Below are positions 45,645-52,928 of a DNA stretch of 64,000 nt, one piece after another. The translations under genes were made by a program, and so were the position numbers. Within the stretch, counting starts at the first letter, position 1, and every line of letters begins with the position of its first letter. Where the stretch lies: NCBI RefSeq assembly GCF_036013645.1, contig NZ_CP107869.1, forward strand, positions 7,440,001-7,504,000, in the 5' to 3' direction. Source of the DNA: Streptomyces sp. NBC_00490. Lineage in GTDB: Bacteria; Actinomycetota; Actinomycetes; Streptomycetales; Streptomycetaceae. The notes under the pieces were generated by a model. It did not search any database. It was not told the origin of the DNA and worked only from the letters and a program-made list of their open reading frames with translations.

Positions 45645-45672
45645 GTCACATGGCTTGATCATGAGGAGTTAC
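45645..45672 (-). promoter_or_regulatory. Candidate GlnR site upstream of the nitrate reductase
   Basis: On the minus strand, GTAAC (45672-45668) and GTGAC (45649-45645) half-sites lie 23 bp apart, with GTAAT six bases after the second. GlnR boxes have GTnAC half-sites spaced 22 bp, so the match is imperfect. Location about 63-90 bp upstream of the nitrate reductase start fits GlnR control of nitrate assimilation. Confidence 0.35.
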
Positions 45673-45812
45673 GTCGGACACACACCCGTTCGTGGCGCGA
45701 TGTGAGGGGGGCGGGTCTGTCGCGGTCCGTGTCGCTGTTGGGCCGAACAGGTGACTTGGCGTAAGAATTGGCCGGTGCAGGCAATCAAGGCGAGCGAGTC
45801 CGGGGGGAACCG

Positions 45813-46202
45813 GTGAGCAGGTACGACGTCACCGATGAACAGTGGGAAGGGCTCGCCCAGGTCGTTCCGTTGCGCGGCCGGGACGCCTGGCCGTCCGCGG
45901 TGGACCACCGGGTGCCGCCCGAAGCGGTGACGGAACCGCGCCGCCGCTTCGTCGTGCTGAGGGTGAATGTCTTCGGCGACGCCCGCGAGGTCGCCGAGAC
46001 CCTGATGGCGGGCATCCCGGTGCTGCTCGACCTGACCGGGGCGGAGGGCGAGGTCGCGAAACGGGTCCTCGACTTCAGTACGGGCGTCGTCTTCGGCCTC
46101 GCCAGCGGCATGCACCGCGTGGACCGCAACGTCTTCCTGTTGACCCCGCCCGGCACGGAGGTCAGCGGCCTGATGGAGACCGCGGGCGCCCCCAGCGCCT
46201 GA
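45813..46202 (+). CDS. SepF-like cell-division protein
   Basis: 129 residues from GTG 45813 with GGGGGGAACC upstream. The SepF core is recognisable: RRFVVLRVNVFGDAREVAETL, GIPVLLDLTGAEGEVAKRVLDFSTG (split by me into GIPVLLDLTGAEG and AKRVLDFSTG) and GLASGMHRVDRNVFLLTP. SepF polymerises and tethers FtsZ to the membrane, but the usual N-terminal amphipathic membrane helix is replaced by a short polar segment (SRYDVTDEQWEGLAQVV). Streptomyces encode SepF plus such SepF-like proteins (SflA/SflB) that modulate FtsZ during sporulation; this looks like one of the latter. Confidence 0.85.
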   Translation: MSRYDVTDEQWEGLAQVVPLRGRDAWPSAVDHRVPPEAVTEPRRRFVVLRVNVFGDAREVAETLMAGIPVLLDLTGAEGEVAKRVLDFSTGVVFGLASGMHRVDRNVFLLTPPGTEVSGLMETAGAPSA

Positions 46203-46276
46203 GCCCGGTCCCCCGATCGTAGGAAGCGGCGTCCGGCGGAACGGTTCGCCTCGTTCCGGAGGCTTACGGTCCGGAC

Positions 46277-47635
46277 ATGTGCGCCACTTCTGTGCCGGCG
46301 GGTTCCGCGGCTCATGCGGTTCCGGAGACTTCCAGCGACCGGCGGGTGCCGTCCCAGGGACGGTCGGCGGGTGACGGGAAGCATCCAGGGACGTCCGGCG
46401 AATCGACGGCCGCGAGACACGCGGAGCCGTCCGCCGAGACGCCCCCGGGGGTGTCCGCAGACGACCGCCCGGCGGCCCCGCTGCCCGGCTCGCCCGGCGT
46501 CCGGGTCGCGGCCGGTCACCACCCCAGCCGTCCCCACCTCACCGAGCTGCGGCTGTCCGCCTTCGCCGCGCACCGGCGGGCGAGCTTCCCGCTGGGCCCG
46601 CTCACCCTGCTCGTCGGGCCCAGCGGATCCGGCAAGTCGAGTGCGCTGCGGGCGTACGAGGCGCTGGCGCGGCTTGCCGCCGGGGCGGAACTGGGGGAGG
46701 TGTTCCCCGATCCGCTCGCGTGCGTCCCGGAGTGGGCGCGCCCCGACGCGCAGCGGCGGCGCGGGTTTCGGATCGGGTGCACGACGGACGGTCCCGAGGG
46801 GCCGGTCCGGCTCGACGTCGCCGTCCAGGCCGAGCCCGAGCTCCGGGTCGTGGGGGAGCGGCTGGCCGTCGGCGGACAGATCCTGCTGGAGACGGCGCTG
46901 CGCGACCCCTCGCGACGGGCCGTACAGGCCGCCTGGCACACGGCCGGCTCCGCGACGGTGACCCGCGCCCCGTTCCCGGACGACCGGCTCGGCACCGCAC
47001 TGCTCCCGCTGAGGGTGGCCGGCAAGACCGACGGCCAGCGCCGGGTGCTCGCCGCCGCCGAACAGACGGTCGTCGCCCTGCGTTCCGTGTTCGCCTGCGA
47101 CCCCCGCCCCGACCGGATGCGCGCCCCGGTGCCCACCGGCTCCGGGCGCCTCCTCGGCGGCTGCGACAACCTCGCCGACGTGCTGTGGCGCACCCGCTCC
47201 GAATGCGGGCGCCGCCACGCGCAGTTCGTCGCGGCGGTGCACACCGGATGCGCGGGCCCGGTGGCGGACGTCCTCGCCGAACTGCTCGGCGACGGCAGGG
47301 TCCGGGCCGTGCTCGACCGCGGCGAGGGTGCCCGTACGGAACTCGCGCGGCTCGGCGACGGCGAGCTGAGGTACCTCGCGCTCGCCCTCGTGCTGTTCAC
47401 CGGACCCGGCGTCCTGGAGGTCGACGCCGCCGGCGAGGTGCCCGCGGCGATGCAGACGCTCACCGTGCTCGCCGACGGGCTCGACCGGCGGCTGGACCCG
47501 CGCCAGCGGGACGAAGTCCTGGGGCTCGCCGCCCGGATGTGCGACCGCGGGCACATCCGGCTGCTCGGCACGGCGACCGACGCGTCCTGGGCCACGAGGA
47601 CCGAGGGGCTCACGGTGGTACACCTGGACCCGTGA
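46277..47635 (+). CDS. SMC/ABC-type AAA ATPase
   Basis: 452 residues from ATG 46277; the true start may be later because the first 80 residues are low-complexity. After the linker, LTELRLSAFAAHRRASFPLG leads into Walker A GPSGSGKSS near residue 118, followed by a long helical insertion and LARLGDGELRYLALALVL as an ABC-signature-like/Walker B region and LLGTATDASWA near the end. The pattern is that of a RecF/SMC-like AAA_23-type ATPase of unknown role. Its stop overlaps the start of the MazG-like gene (GTGA), so the two are translationally coupled. Confidence 0.7.
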   Translation: MCATSVPAGSAAHAVPETSSDRRVPSQGRSAGDGKHPGTSGESTAARHAEPSAETPPGVSADDRPAAPLPGSPGVRVAAGHHPSRPHLTELRLSAFAAHRRASFPLGPLTLLVGPSGSGKSSALRAYEALARLAAGAELGEVFPDPLACVPEWARPDAQRRRGFRIGCTTDGPEGPVRLDVAVQAEPELRVVGERLAVGGQILLETALRDPSRRAVQAAWHTAGSATVTRAPFPDDRLGTALLPLRVAGKTDGQRRVLAAAEQTVVALRSVFACDPRPDRMRAPVPTGSGRLLGGCDNLADVLWRTRSECGRRHAQFVAAVHTGCAGPVADVLAELLGDGRVRAVLDRGEGARTELARLGDGELRYLALALVLFTGPGVLEVDAAGEVPAAMQTLTVLADGLDRRLDPRQRDEVLGLAARMCDRGHIRLLGTATDASWATRTEGLTVVHLDP

Positions 47636-47958
47636 CAGACCCTCTCGATGTGGCGAAACTGCAGCGCAGGCTGGCCGAGTTCGCGGCGGCGCGCGACTGG
47701 CAGCCCTACCACACCCCCAAGAACCTCGTCGCCGCGCTCAGCGTGGAGGCCTCCGAACTCGTCGAGATCTTCCAGTGGTTGACCCCGGAGGAGTCGGCCC
47801 GCGTCATGGACGACGCCGACACCGCGCACCGGGTCACGGACGAGGTCGCCGACGTGCTCGCGTATCTGCTGCAACTGTGCGAGGTGCTGGGCATCGACCC
47901 GTTGGCGGCACTGGACGCGAAGATCGATCGGAACGAGCGGAGGTTTCCGGCGCCGTAG
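47632..47958 (+). CDS. MazG-like nucleotide pyrophosphohydrolase
   Basis: 108 residues from GTG 47632, overlapping the ATPase gene. Single MazG domain: LRRLAEFAAARDWQPYHTP-like start, then LVAALSVEASELVEIFQWL with the E-x2-E metal motif and DEVADVLAYLLQLCEVLGID with the E-x2-D motif. Such proteins hydrolyse non-canonical or surplus NTPs/dNTPs to monophosphates with Mg2+. Length fits the compact iMazG/RS21-C6 type. Coupling to the upstream ATPase may indicate joint nucleotide surveillance, but this is inference. Confidence 0.9.
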   Translation: MTDPLDVAKLQRRLAEFAAARDWQPYHTPKNLVAALSVEASELVEIFQWLTPEESARVMDDADTAHRVTDEVADVLAYLLQLCEVLGIDPLAALDAKIDRNERRFPAP

Positions 47959-48138
47959 CAGGGGCGGCAACTCCGGTGCACAGGGAGTAGCTCGGTCCGT
48001 TTTCACTCTCCGGAGTCAAAATCCGGCCCGAAATCGATTCGTTGTCCACAGATTTCCGCCTTCCTCTGGCTTTTCGTCCCGCCGACCCTCACTCTGGGTA
48101 GTGGACAACGGAGTTCGGGCGGCAGACGGGGGCAGCGC

Positions 48139-48609
48139 ATGGATGCGGTGCGGCTCATAGTGACGAGCAGGCGGGCCCTCGCGGGGAGCGGCGCGGCGCC
48201 TCAGGTGCTGACGGAGGTGTGGCAGGCGCAGGCGCTGGCCCAGGCGATAGGCAGCAGGCTGGCGGTCTCCGGCCCTCCCCGACTCCGCGGCGAGGCACTG
48301 GGGTTGACCGAGCTGGCGGGCAGAGGCTGCGGGGTCCTGGACCGTCCCGACCTGGACACCGCCGACCTGCGCGCCGCCCAGCTCACCGAACTGGGCGACG
48401 CCCGCCAGGTTCTGCTCTGCCTCGGCGGACTGCTCGGCGAGGTGGGCATCGCCCTCGTCGGCCTCGCCTGCGCGGTGGAGGACGAGGGCACGTACTGGCA
48501 GTGCATGGAGGCGATCGACGCGGCGGACGAGTCCCGGGACCGCGTCCTGGAAATGCTCAACAAGCTCGCGGACCGGGATCAGGTCTTACCGGAGCGGGAG
48601 GCGGGGTGA
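48139..48609 (+). CDS. DUF6099-like hypothetical protein
   Basis: 156 residues from ATG 48139. Mainly helical, with no signal peptide: RLIVTSRRALAGSGAAPQVL, VWQAQALAQAIGSRLA, LLGEVGIALVGLACAVEDEG and a cysteine-Trp pair in TYWQCMEAID. I associate the pattern with the Streptomyces-restricted DUF6099 family, with no known function; the name is from memory. The upstream gap (47959-48138) has an AT-richer stretch, ATTCGTTGTCCACAGATTT, that could hold the promoter. Confidence 0.65.
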   Translation: MDAVRLIVTSRRALAGSGAAPQVLTEVWQAQALAQAIGSRLAVSGPPRLRGEALGLTELAGRGCGVLDRPDLDTADLRAAQLTELGDARQVLLCLGGLLGEVGIALVGLACAVEDEGTYWQCMEAIDAADESRDRVLEMLNKLADRDQVLPEREAG

Positions 48610-48656
48610 GCACTCAGCGGATCCCGGCCCCGGGGTGAGCGACGTCGGCGCTTTCC

Positions 48657-48824
48657 TCAGCGGCTCTCGGCCTCGTCCGCACCGCGCCCCGCCGACTGCA
48701 GATCCGCGTCCAGGGCGGAGAGGTCCGCGTTGAGCGACGCCATCAGCTCCTCCATCTGCTGCAGCAAGCCTTTCGGCTGACCGGTCGGCCCGGCCCCTTG
48801 CTGCGGGACGGATTCTTCGGACAT
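48657..48824 (-). CDS. 55-residue acidic helical protein
   Basis: Reads leftward from ATG 48824 behind GAGGAGG, an almost ideal ribosome binding site. The product starts MSEESVPQQGAGPTGQPKG and continues with an amphipathic helix (LLQQMEELMASLNADLSALD) and an acidic tail ending EAESR. The heptad spacing of Leu/Met suggests a short coiled coil. It is convergent with the DUF6099-like gene. I do not recognise a family; the excellent ribosome binding site and coding bias support a real gene. Confidence 0.7.
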   Translation of the reverse strand: MSEESVPQQGAGPTGQPKGLLQQMEELMASLNADLSALDADLQSAGRGADEAESR

Positions 48825-49063
48825 GACGGCCTCCTCGGCCCAGGCCTCCGCGGGAGGCCGACACGGGTGACGCCCGGCGCTGACCGGCCGGGCGCGGGTG
48901 CCGGTCGGTCCGGCTCCGCCCGAGCAACGATCATCACCTTCGCCGGGTCACTGGCCCGGGCAGCCCCCGTGCGCCGCGTTGACGGAATTTCACCCGACCG
49001 GGCAGGGGAGGGACGGCGGGGGCAGGTGGGGTTGACCGGCGGGACGGCGTGCAGGATGGAGGT

Positions 49064-49669
49064 ATGGATCTTCGCATCTTCACCGAGCCCCAGCAGGGGG
49101 CCACCTACGACACCCTTCTCACGGTCGCCAAGGCCACCGAGGACCTCGGCTTCGACGCCTTCTTCCGGTCGGACCACTATCTGAAGATGGGCTCCGCGGA
49201 CGGCCTGCCCGGTCCCACCGACGCCTGGATCACCCTCGCCGGCCTCGCCCGCGAGACCAAGCGCATCCGCCTCGGCACGCTGATGACCGCCGGCACCTTC
49301 CGGCTGCCCGGTGTGCTCGCCATCCAGGTCGCGCAGATCGACCAGATGTCCGGCGGCCGCGTCGAACTGGGCCTGGGTGCGGGCTGGTTCGAGGAGGAGC
49401 ACAAGGCGTACGGCATCCCCTTCCCGAAGGAGAAGTTCGGCCGCCTGGAGGAGCAGCTGGAGATCGTCACCGGGCTCTGGGCGACCGAGGCCGGCAGCAC
49501 CTTCGACTTCCACGGCACGTACTACGACCTCACCGACTCGCCCGCGCTGCCCAAGCCGGCCCAGGCGAAGATCCCCGTCCTCGTCGGCGGCCACGGCCCC
49601 TCCCGTACCCCGGCGCTGGCCGCGAAGTACGCCGACGAGTTCAAGGATTCGGGCATGGTGCGCACGTGA
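49064..49669 (+). pseudogene. LLM-class F420-dependent oxidoreductase, truncated by prophage
   Basis: From ATG 49064 the protein is a normal luciferase-like F420-dependent oxidoreductase: MDLRIFTEPQQGATYDTLL, GFDAFFRSDHYLKMG, RIRLGTLMTAGTFR, QIDQMSGGRVELGLGAGWFE, IPVLVGGHGPSRTPALAAKY. Family members are about 300 residues, but this frame stops after 201. The conserved ADEF near residue 192 is followed by an unrelated KDSGMVRT and a stop. The last third, which closes the barrel, is missing, so activity is unlikely. Phage genes begin immediately, so the truncation is explained by integration at about 49645. Confidence 0.88.
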
Positions 49670-49690
49670 AAGTCAGTCACACCTCTTGGC
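49640..49690. other. attL junction region (approximate)
   Basis: Reading through the LLM gene, family similarity stops at codons for ADEF (about 49633-49644) and the following bases encode no LLM sequence. The crossover is therefore within or just after GACGAGTTCAAGG. No tRNA gene is present, which favours a serine integrase, the type that commonly uses protein-coding attB sites in Streptomyces. Core sequence cannot be fixed without the right end. Confidence 0.6.
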
Positions 49691-49710
49691 CGCCTGACCT
49701 GCACAAACCC

Positions 49711-49736
49711 AAGGCCCCCGCCGGAGCGGGGGCCTT
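49711..49736 (+). terminator. Hairpin just inside the prophage
   Basis: Perfect 11-bp stem, AAGGCCCCCGC at 49711-49721 with 49726-49736, loop CGGA. It follows the truncated LLM frame and precedes the first phage gene, so it probably insulates the prophage from host transcription. Confidence 0.75.
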
Positions 49737-49752
49737 CGTCATGGGAGGAACC

Positions 49753-49980
49753 GTGGCCGCACCGGAGTGGCTGATCAAGGCCCGCAACGAGCTGGGCAGG
49801 GCGATACGGGCAGGGCACGGCACCCACGGGACGTCACCCTGCCGACACTGCGAGGCCGTCACGTCAGAGGTCGCCCTGATCTTCAGCCGCGAGACCGCGG
49901 CTGCGTACCAGCGAGGCCTGATGGCCGGGCGGAGCCAGGAGGGCTACCGCACCACCCGCCGCAAGTCGAAGGAGGAATGA
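49753..49980 (+). CDS. Small phage protein, unknown
   Basis: 75 residues from GTG 49753, with GGGAGGAACC directly upstream; the frame is open to 49666, but that would run through the terminator hairpin. Sequence begins AAPEWLIKARNELGRAIRAG and has one CRHC pair with a nearby His (TSPCRHCEA), so it could bind metal. It ends in a basic tail (TTRRKSKEE). First gene of the rightward module. I recognise no family. Confidence 0.65.
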   Translation: MAAPEWLIKARNELGRAIRAGHGTHGTSPCRHCEAVTSEVALIFSRETAAAYQRGLMAGRSQEGYRTTRRKSKEE

Positions 49981-50024
49981 TGGTCTGCCCGTTCTGCCAC
50001 CGCATGAAGTGCATTTGCGGGTGA
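49980..50024 (+). CDS. 14-residue cysteine-rich micro-ORF
   Basis: ATG 49980 (another ATG at 49977 is in frame) directly after the preceding stop, with AAGGAGG just upstream. It encodes MVCPFCHRMKCICG, that is a CxxC and a CxC pair in 14 residues. It is too short to judge by composition. It may be translated as a metal-binding peptide or only serve to couple ribosomes to the next gene. Confidence 0.3.
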   Translation: MVCPFCHRMKCICG

Positions 50025-50028
50025 GCCC

Positions 50029-50118
50029 GTGATTCACCTCAACCGCCTTCAGAAAGCAATCATCGTGGCCGCCTTCGTGGCGGCCTTCGTCATGAACGGG
50101 GTGCCGTATTGGAACTGA
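50029..50118 (+). CDS. 29-residue single-span membrane protein
   Basis: GTG 50029 to TGA 50118. Product has a short basic start (MIHLNRLQKA), one hydrophobic helix (IIVAAFVAAFVMNGV) and the end PYWN. The next small frame overlaps its 3' end. Coherent one-helix topology and its place in a string of overlapping genes support it, but the ribosome binding site is weak. Confidence 0.4.
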   Translation: MIHLNRLQKAIIVAAFVAAFVMNGVPYWN

Positions 50119-50234
50119 TCAAGCGCGCCGGTCGGGCGCTGTACGAAAGCCAGGTGGGGTGGACGATCACCAGCGGCGTGCTTGGCGCTGCCATCGGCCT
50201 GTTCTTCGTCACGCTCTACTTGAGGGCCCAGTGA
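50109..50234 (+). CDS. 41-residue single-span membrane protein
   Basis: TTG 50109 (GGGGTG upstream) to TGA 50234, whose last bases overlap the ATG of the whiB-like gene. Product: an amphipathic start LELIKRAGRALYESQVGW, then one membrane helix (GVLGAAIGLFFVTLYL) and the end RAQ. No family recognised. Overlap with both neighbours suggests translational coupling. Confidence 0.5.
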   Translation: MELIKRAGRALYESQVGWTITSGVLGAAIGLFFVTLYLRAQ

Positions 50235-50950
50235 TGCTGTACGACCCTCACCGGCGCTGGGCTCCGCGCGGCATCTGCCGCCCGGAAGACCTCAATCTCT
50301 TCTTCGCCCGGCACGGTCAGCCCGACCGTGCACCGTCAGCCAAGACCCGGGCCCGATGGGCCCAGGCCAAGGAGATCTGCGCGGCCTGCCCCGTCCTGGC
50401 GGAGTGCCGCAGAGACACCCTGGGTGAGGAGTACGGGGTGTTCGGGGGCCTGGACGAGCACGAGCGCTACCGAGTGCGGCGCAGCCTGAGTCAGGCTGTC
50501 TGGCGCTGGCCTGAAGAACGGCGCCTGGCCTGGGCGCAGGAGATACACCGCCTGCGCATGGCGGGGCTCTCCGCCGCGGTGATCCGCACACGGACGGGCA
50601 TACCGCAGGGCACCGCAGAGAAGCTCAACAAGCTGTGGGCAGAGCACCTGGAGAAGCGGGGCAGCAAGGGCCAGGTCGTGAACCTGGAGCTGCCCGAGCC
50701 CAACAAGACCCCCTTTCCCGTGCGTTCCGGGCAGCGCCACGCCTGGACCCGGGACCGCGCCATCGTCCGGGACGCCTGGTACCGGGGTGAGACCCCGGAC
50801 GGCGAGTGGATCTGCGTCACCACGACCGGCGCCCACGGCGGGGGAACGATCAAGTGGTTCCCCCGCGATGACGTGCACCTCTACCAGCCGCAGCCGGTAG
50901 TGATCCTCAACCGCTACGAGAAAGGAGTGAGCCGTGCTCCAGCTGCCTGA
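50234..50950 (+). CDS. WhiB-like iron-sulfur transcription factor
   Basis: 238 residues, ATG 50234 overlapping the previous stop. The N-terminal third is a WhiB domain: Cys15, Cys49, Cys52 and Cys58 (C-x33-C-x2-C-x5-C) to hold a 4Fe-4S cluster, followed by GVFGGLDEHER, the equivalent of the GVWGG turn. Uncommonly long for WhiB: the remaining 150 residues include an HTH-like segment (LRMAGLSAAVIRTRTGIPQG) and a basic C-terminal domain. Host WhiB proteins bind the sigma factor; phage copies can reprogramme host transcription. Likely an early regulator of the prophage. Confidence 0.88.
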   Translation: MLYDPHRRWAPRGICRPEDLNLFFARHGQPDRAPSAKTRARWAQAKEICAACPVLAECRRDTLGEEYGVFGGLDEHERYRVRRSLSQAVWRWPEERRLAWAQEIHRLRMAGLSAAVIRTRTGIPQGTAEKLNKLWAEHLEKRGSKGQVVNLELPEPNKTPFPVRSGQRHAWTRDRAIVRDAWYRGETPDGEWICVTTTGAHGGGTIKWFPRDDVHLYQPQPVVILNRYEKGVSRAPAA

Positions 50951-51800
50951 CCACACCAGCCACAGCGCCAGGGAGACGCTGGAGCGCTGCGCTCGGGCCT
51001 ACTTCCTTACCCGCGTCGCCAAGGCCCCGCAGGCGCCCTCTCTGTGGCTTGCGGGCGGCAGTGCGGTGCACGAGACGACAGAGTTCTACGACCTGCTCAG
51101 GGTCGGAGAAGCGGGCGACGGAACCCCCGAAGAGCTGATGGCCTTCGAAGTGGCCGGGATCTGGGAATCCTGCTTCAACGTCCAGTTGGGCAAGGCATGG
51201 GAGCGGGAGGACGACGAGAGTAAGTGGCGCTCCTCCAAGACCGAGCCCATAGAGGTCTGGCGGAGCATGGGCCTGCAATTCGTCCAGGCCTACATCGAGT
51301 GGCGGGAACGCTCCCCGTGGGAGATCTGGATTGCCCCGGATGGCCAGCCGGCCATCGAGCTGGACGTGTCGGGCAAGCTGCCCGGCTGCGACGTCGAGAT
51401 CAAGGCCTTCCTCGACCGGGTCTTCTGGGACCCCGTCATGAAGAAGCTGGTCATTGTCGACATCAAGACCAGCAAGAAACCGCCCAAGACCGCGGCCCAG
51501 TTCGGCACGTACGCGGCCCTGCTCAAGGTCAAGTACGACGTGGACGTGACCATGGGCGCCCCGTTCATGAACCGTAAGGCGGCGCTGGGCACGCCCTTCG
51601 ATCTCGCCGAGTACACGCCAGAGTTCGTGGGCGAGATCTTTGCTGCCGCTTGGAAGCAGATCCAGAGCGGCTACTTCCCCGCCAACGGCTTCCCGGGCGA
51701 GTGCTTCATCTGCGACGTGAAGTCCTCGTGCGCCGCCCAGAACGGGCCGTTGGCCCCGCAGTACGACCCGGCATCGCCGGGCTACCCACCCCCTTTCTGA
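50934..51800 (+). CDS. PD-(D/E)XK nuclease, RecB/Cas4-like
   Basis: 288 residues from GTG 50934, overlapping the WhiB gene by 17 bases. The nuclease core is visible: His in GGSAVHETTEF, Asp in VEIKAFLDRVFW, and VIVDIKTSKKPPKTAAQ with the D-x-K catalytic pair, followed by QFGTYAALLKV. C-terminal cysteines in GECFICDVKSSC, together with the early CARAY cysteine, fit an iron-sulfur staple as in Cas4/AddB nucleases. Probably acts with the ATPase and primase genes in phage DNA replication or recombination. Confidence 0.85.
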   Translation: MLQLPDHTSHSARETLERCARAYFLTRVAKAPQAPSLWLAGGSAVHETTEFYDLLRVGEAGDGTPEELMAFEVAGIWESCFNVQLGKAWEREDDESKWRSSKTEPIEVWRSMGLQFVQAYIEWRERSPWEIWIAPDGQPAIELDVSGKLPGCDVEIKAFLDRVFWDPVMKKLVIVDIKTSKKPPKTAAQFGTYAALLKVKYDVDVTMGAPFMNRKAALGTPFDLAEYTPEFVGEIFAAAWKQIQSGYFPANGFPGECFICDVKSSCAAQNGPLAPQYDPASPGYPPPF

Positions 51801-51808
51801 GGAGAGGC

Positions 51809-52084
51809 ATGAACAAGACCGCGGGCGCCCTGGTGGGCGCCCTTCTGCTGTTCGGCGCTGTTGGCTGTTCCGAGTACAACGACGAGCGCGGCAAGGGCGA
51901 CGCCCCCGTGGCGGGCAGGGGAGGCGACGACTCGGCGAAGCACGTGACCAACAACCCGGACGGCTTCGGGAACGTCGCTACCGGCTGCGTCTACGGAGCC
52001 CCCGGCTTCCGGTACTTCGTCACGACGAACACCGGTAGCGCCCCGTCGAACCTGGTGGTCCGCGTGGACGAAGCGTGCAAGTGA
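51809..52084 (+). CDS. Phage-encoded putative lipoprotein
   Basis: 91 residues from ATG 51809 (GGAGAGGC upstream). N-terminus is a lipoprotein signal: MNKTAGALVGALLLFGAVGC with Cys20 as the lipidation site, then SEYNDERG. The mature 70 residues are polar with two cysteines (ATGCVYGAP, DEACK) that could form a disulfide. A lipoprotein expressed from a prophage could act in superinfection exclusion, but this is inference. Its stop overlaps the start of the zinc-finger gene. Confidence 0.7.
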   Translation: MNKTAGALVGALLLFGAVGCSEYNDERGKGDAPVAGRGGDDSAKHVTNNPDGFGNVATGCVYGAPGFRYFVTTNTGSAPSNLVVRVDEACK

Positions 52085-52206
52085 GAGCCCGGCTCCACCT
52101 GGTGGCCACGCTCCAGACCACATGGACGTGCGTGTACCCGGGCTGCGGCGCGTCCTTCTCGGCGTACGTGGACATGGCGGCCCACCTGAGCACGCACTAC
52201 AGCTGA
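52081..52206 (+). CDS. 41-residue C2H2 zinc-finger protein
   Basis: GTG 52081 overlaps the previous stop (GTGA); ends at 52206. The product contains one complete classical C2H2 finger: Cys17, Cys22, His35, His39 (C-x4-C-x12-H-x3-H), with Phe26 and Met32 at the two hydrophobic core positions. The 16 residues before it are basic/hydrophobic (VRARLHLVATLQ). Single C2H2 fingers are rare in bacteria (Ros/MucR have a different spacing) and may bind DNA, RNA or protein. Too short for gene finders, yet the motif is exact. Confidence 0.75.
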   Translation: MRARLHLVATLQTTWTCVYPGCGASFSAYVDMAAHLSTHYS

Positions 52207-52209
52207 GCC

Positions 52210-52905
52210 GTGCTCCCCAACTGTGACTGTGGCGCCTGCTGCGAGAGCTGCGGGCATTACAGCGACTGCATACGCAACGAGAACGAGAAAGAGGATCAGT
52301 TGACCGACCACGCTGACGCTGTTGAGCCTGACAACGAGGCCGAGGGCTGGGACGGCACCGTAGATGGTGTGTCGTACCCGGAGACCCCGGACAACCCGCA
52401 CAACCACCCGTACACCCTCTCCCTCACCCCGAAAGAGGCGCCCTTCCTGGTGGTCCGCGCGTCCACCGAGGGCGAGCTGAAGGAGAGGCTCGACAGCCTG
52501 GAGACGTCCGGCACGATGGCCGCCATCGGGGCGGCCTGGTCGGCCTACAAGGGCCACGCGACCCTGGGCGCAGGCATGGGCCCGACGACCCCCGTCCCGG
52601 CCGCTCCCGCGGCCCCCGGCGTCCCTGCACCGCCTCCCATGCCGGGAGCCCCGGCGATGCCCCCGCCTCCGGCTGCGCCCGCGGTGAGCAACAGGACTGC
52701 CGAGTACGCGCAAGCCGGCTGGTACCGGCTGAACGTGCCCTTCAAGGACAAGGCGACCTTCGACGGGATCACGGCGCAGTACGGCATGACCAAGGGCCGC
52801 CCCTCCGAGGGAGGGCAGTTCTCCTTCCACAAGGACACCAAGGCCTGGTACGTCCACCCGCAATATGCGGGAGCCTTCCCGCAGTTCTCGCCCGTTCCGG
52901 CATGA
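52210..52905 (+). CDS. Phage protein with Pro-rich linker, unknown
   Basis: 231 residues if started at GTG 52210; TTG 52300 (MTDHADAVEPD start, AAAGAGGA upstream) is a good alternative giving 201 residues. The longer form adds a cysteine cluster (CDCGACCESCGHYSDC) that looks like a zinc knuckle, so it may be genuine or a separate tiny gene. A middle Ala/Pro linker (about 135-165) joins an N-terminal acidic domain to a C-terminal domain (WYRLNVPFKDKATFDGITA, FSFHKDTKAWYVHP). Family unknown; place among replication genes hints at a DNA-binding accessory role. Confidence 0.6.
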   Translation: MLPNCDCGACCESCGHYSDCIRNENEKEDQLTDHADAVEPDNEAEGWDGTVDGVSYPETPDNPHNHPYTLSLTPKEAPFLVVRASTEGELKERLDSLETSGTMAAIGAAWSAYKGHATLGAGMGPTTPVPAAPAAPGVPAPPPMPGAPAMPPPPAAPAVSNRTAEYAQAGWYRLNVPFKDKATFDGITAQYGMTKGRPSEGGQFSFHKDTKAWYVHPQYAGAFPQFSPVPA

Positions 52906-52928
52906 TGTCCGGCGGGAGAGGGGGTGTC

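Noticed and set aside
49600..49760. tRNA gene as the phage attachment site
   Set aside because: No cloverleaf or CCA end found; the junction lies within the LLM-oxidoreductase coding sequence.
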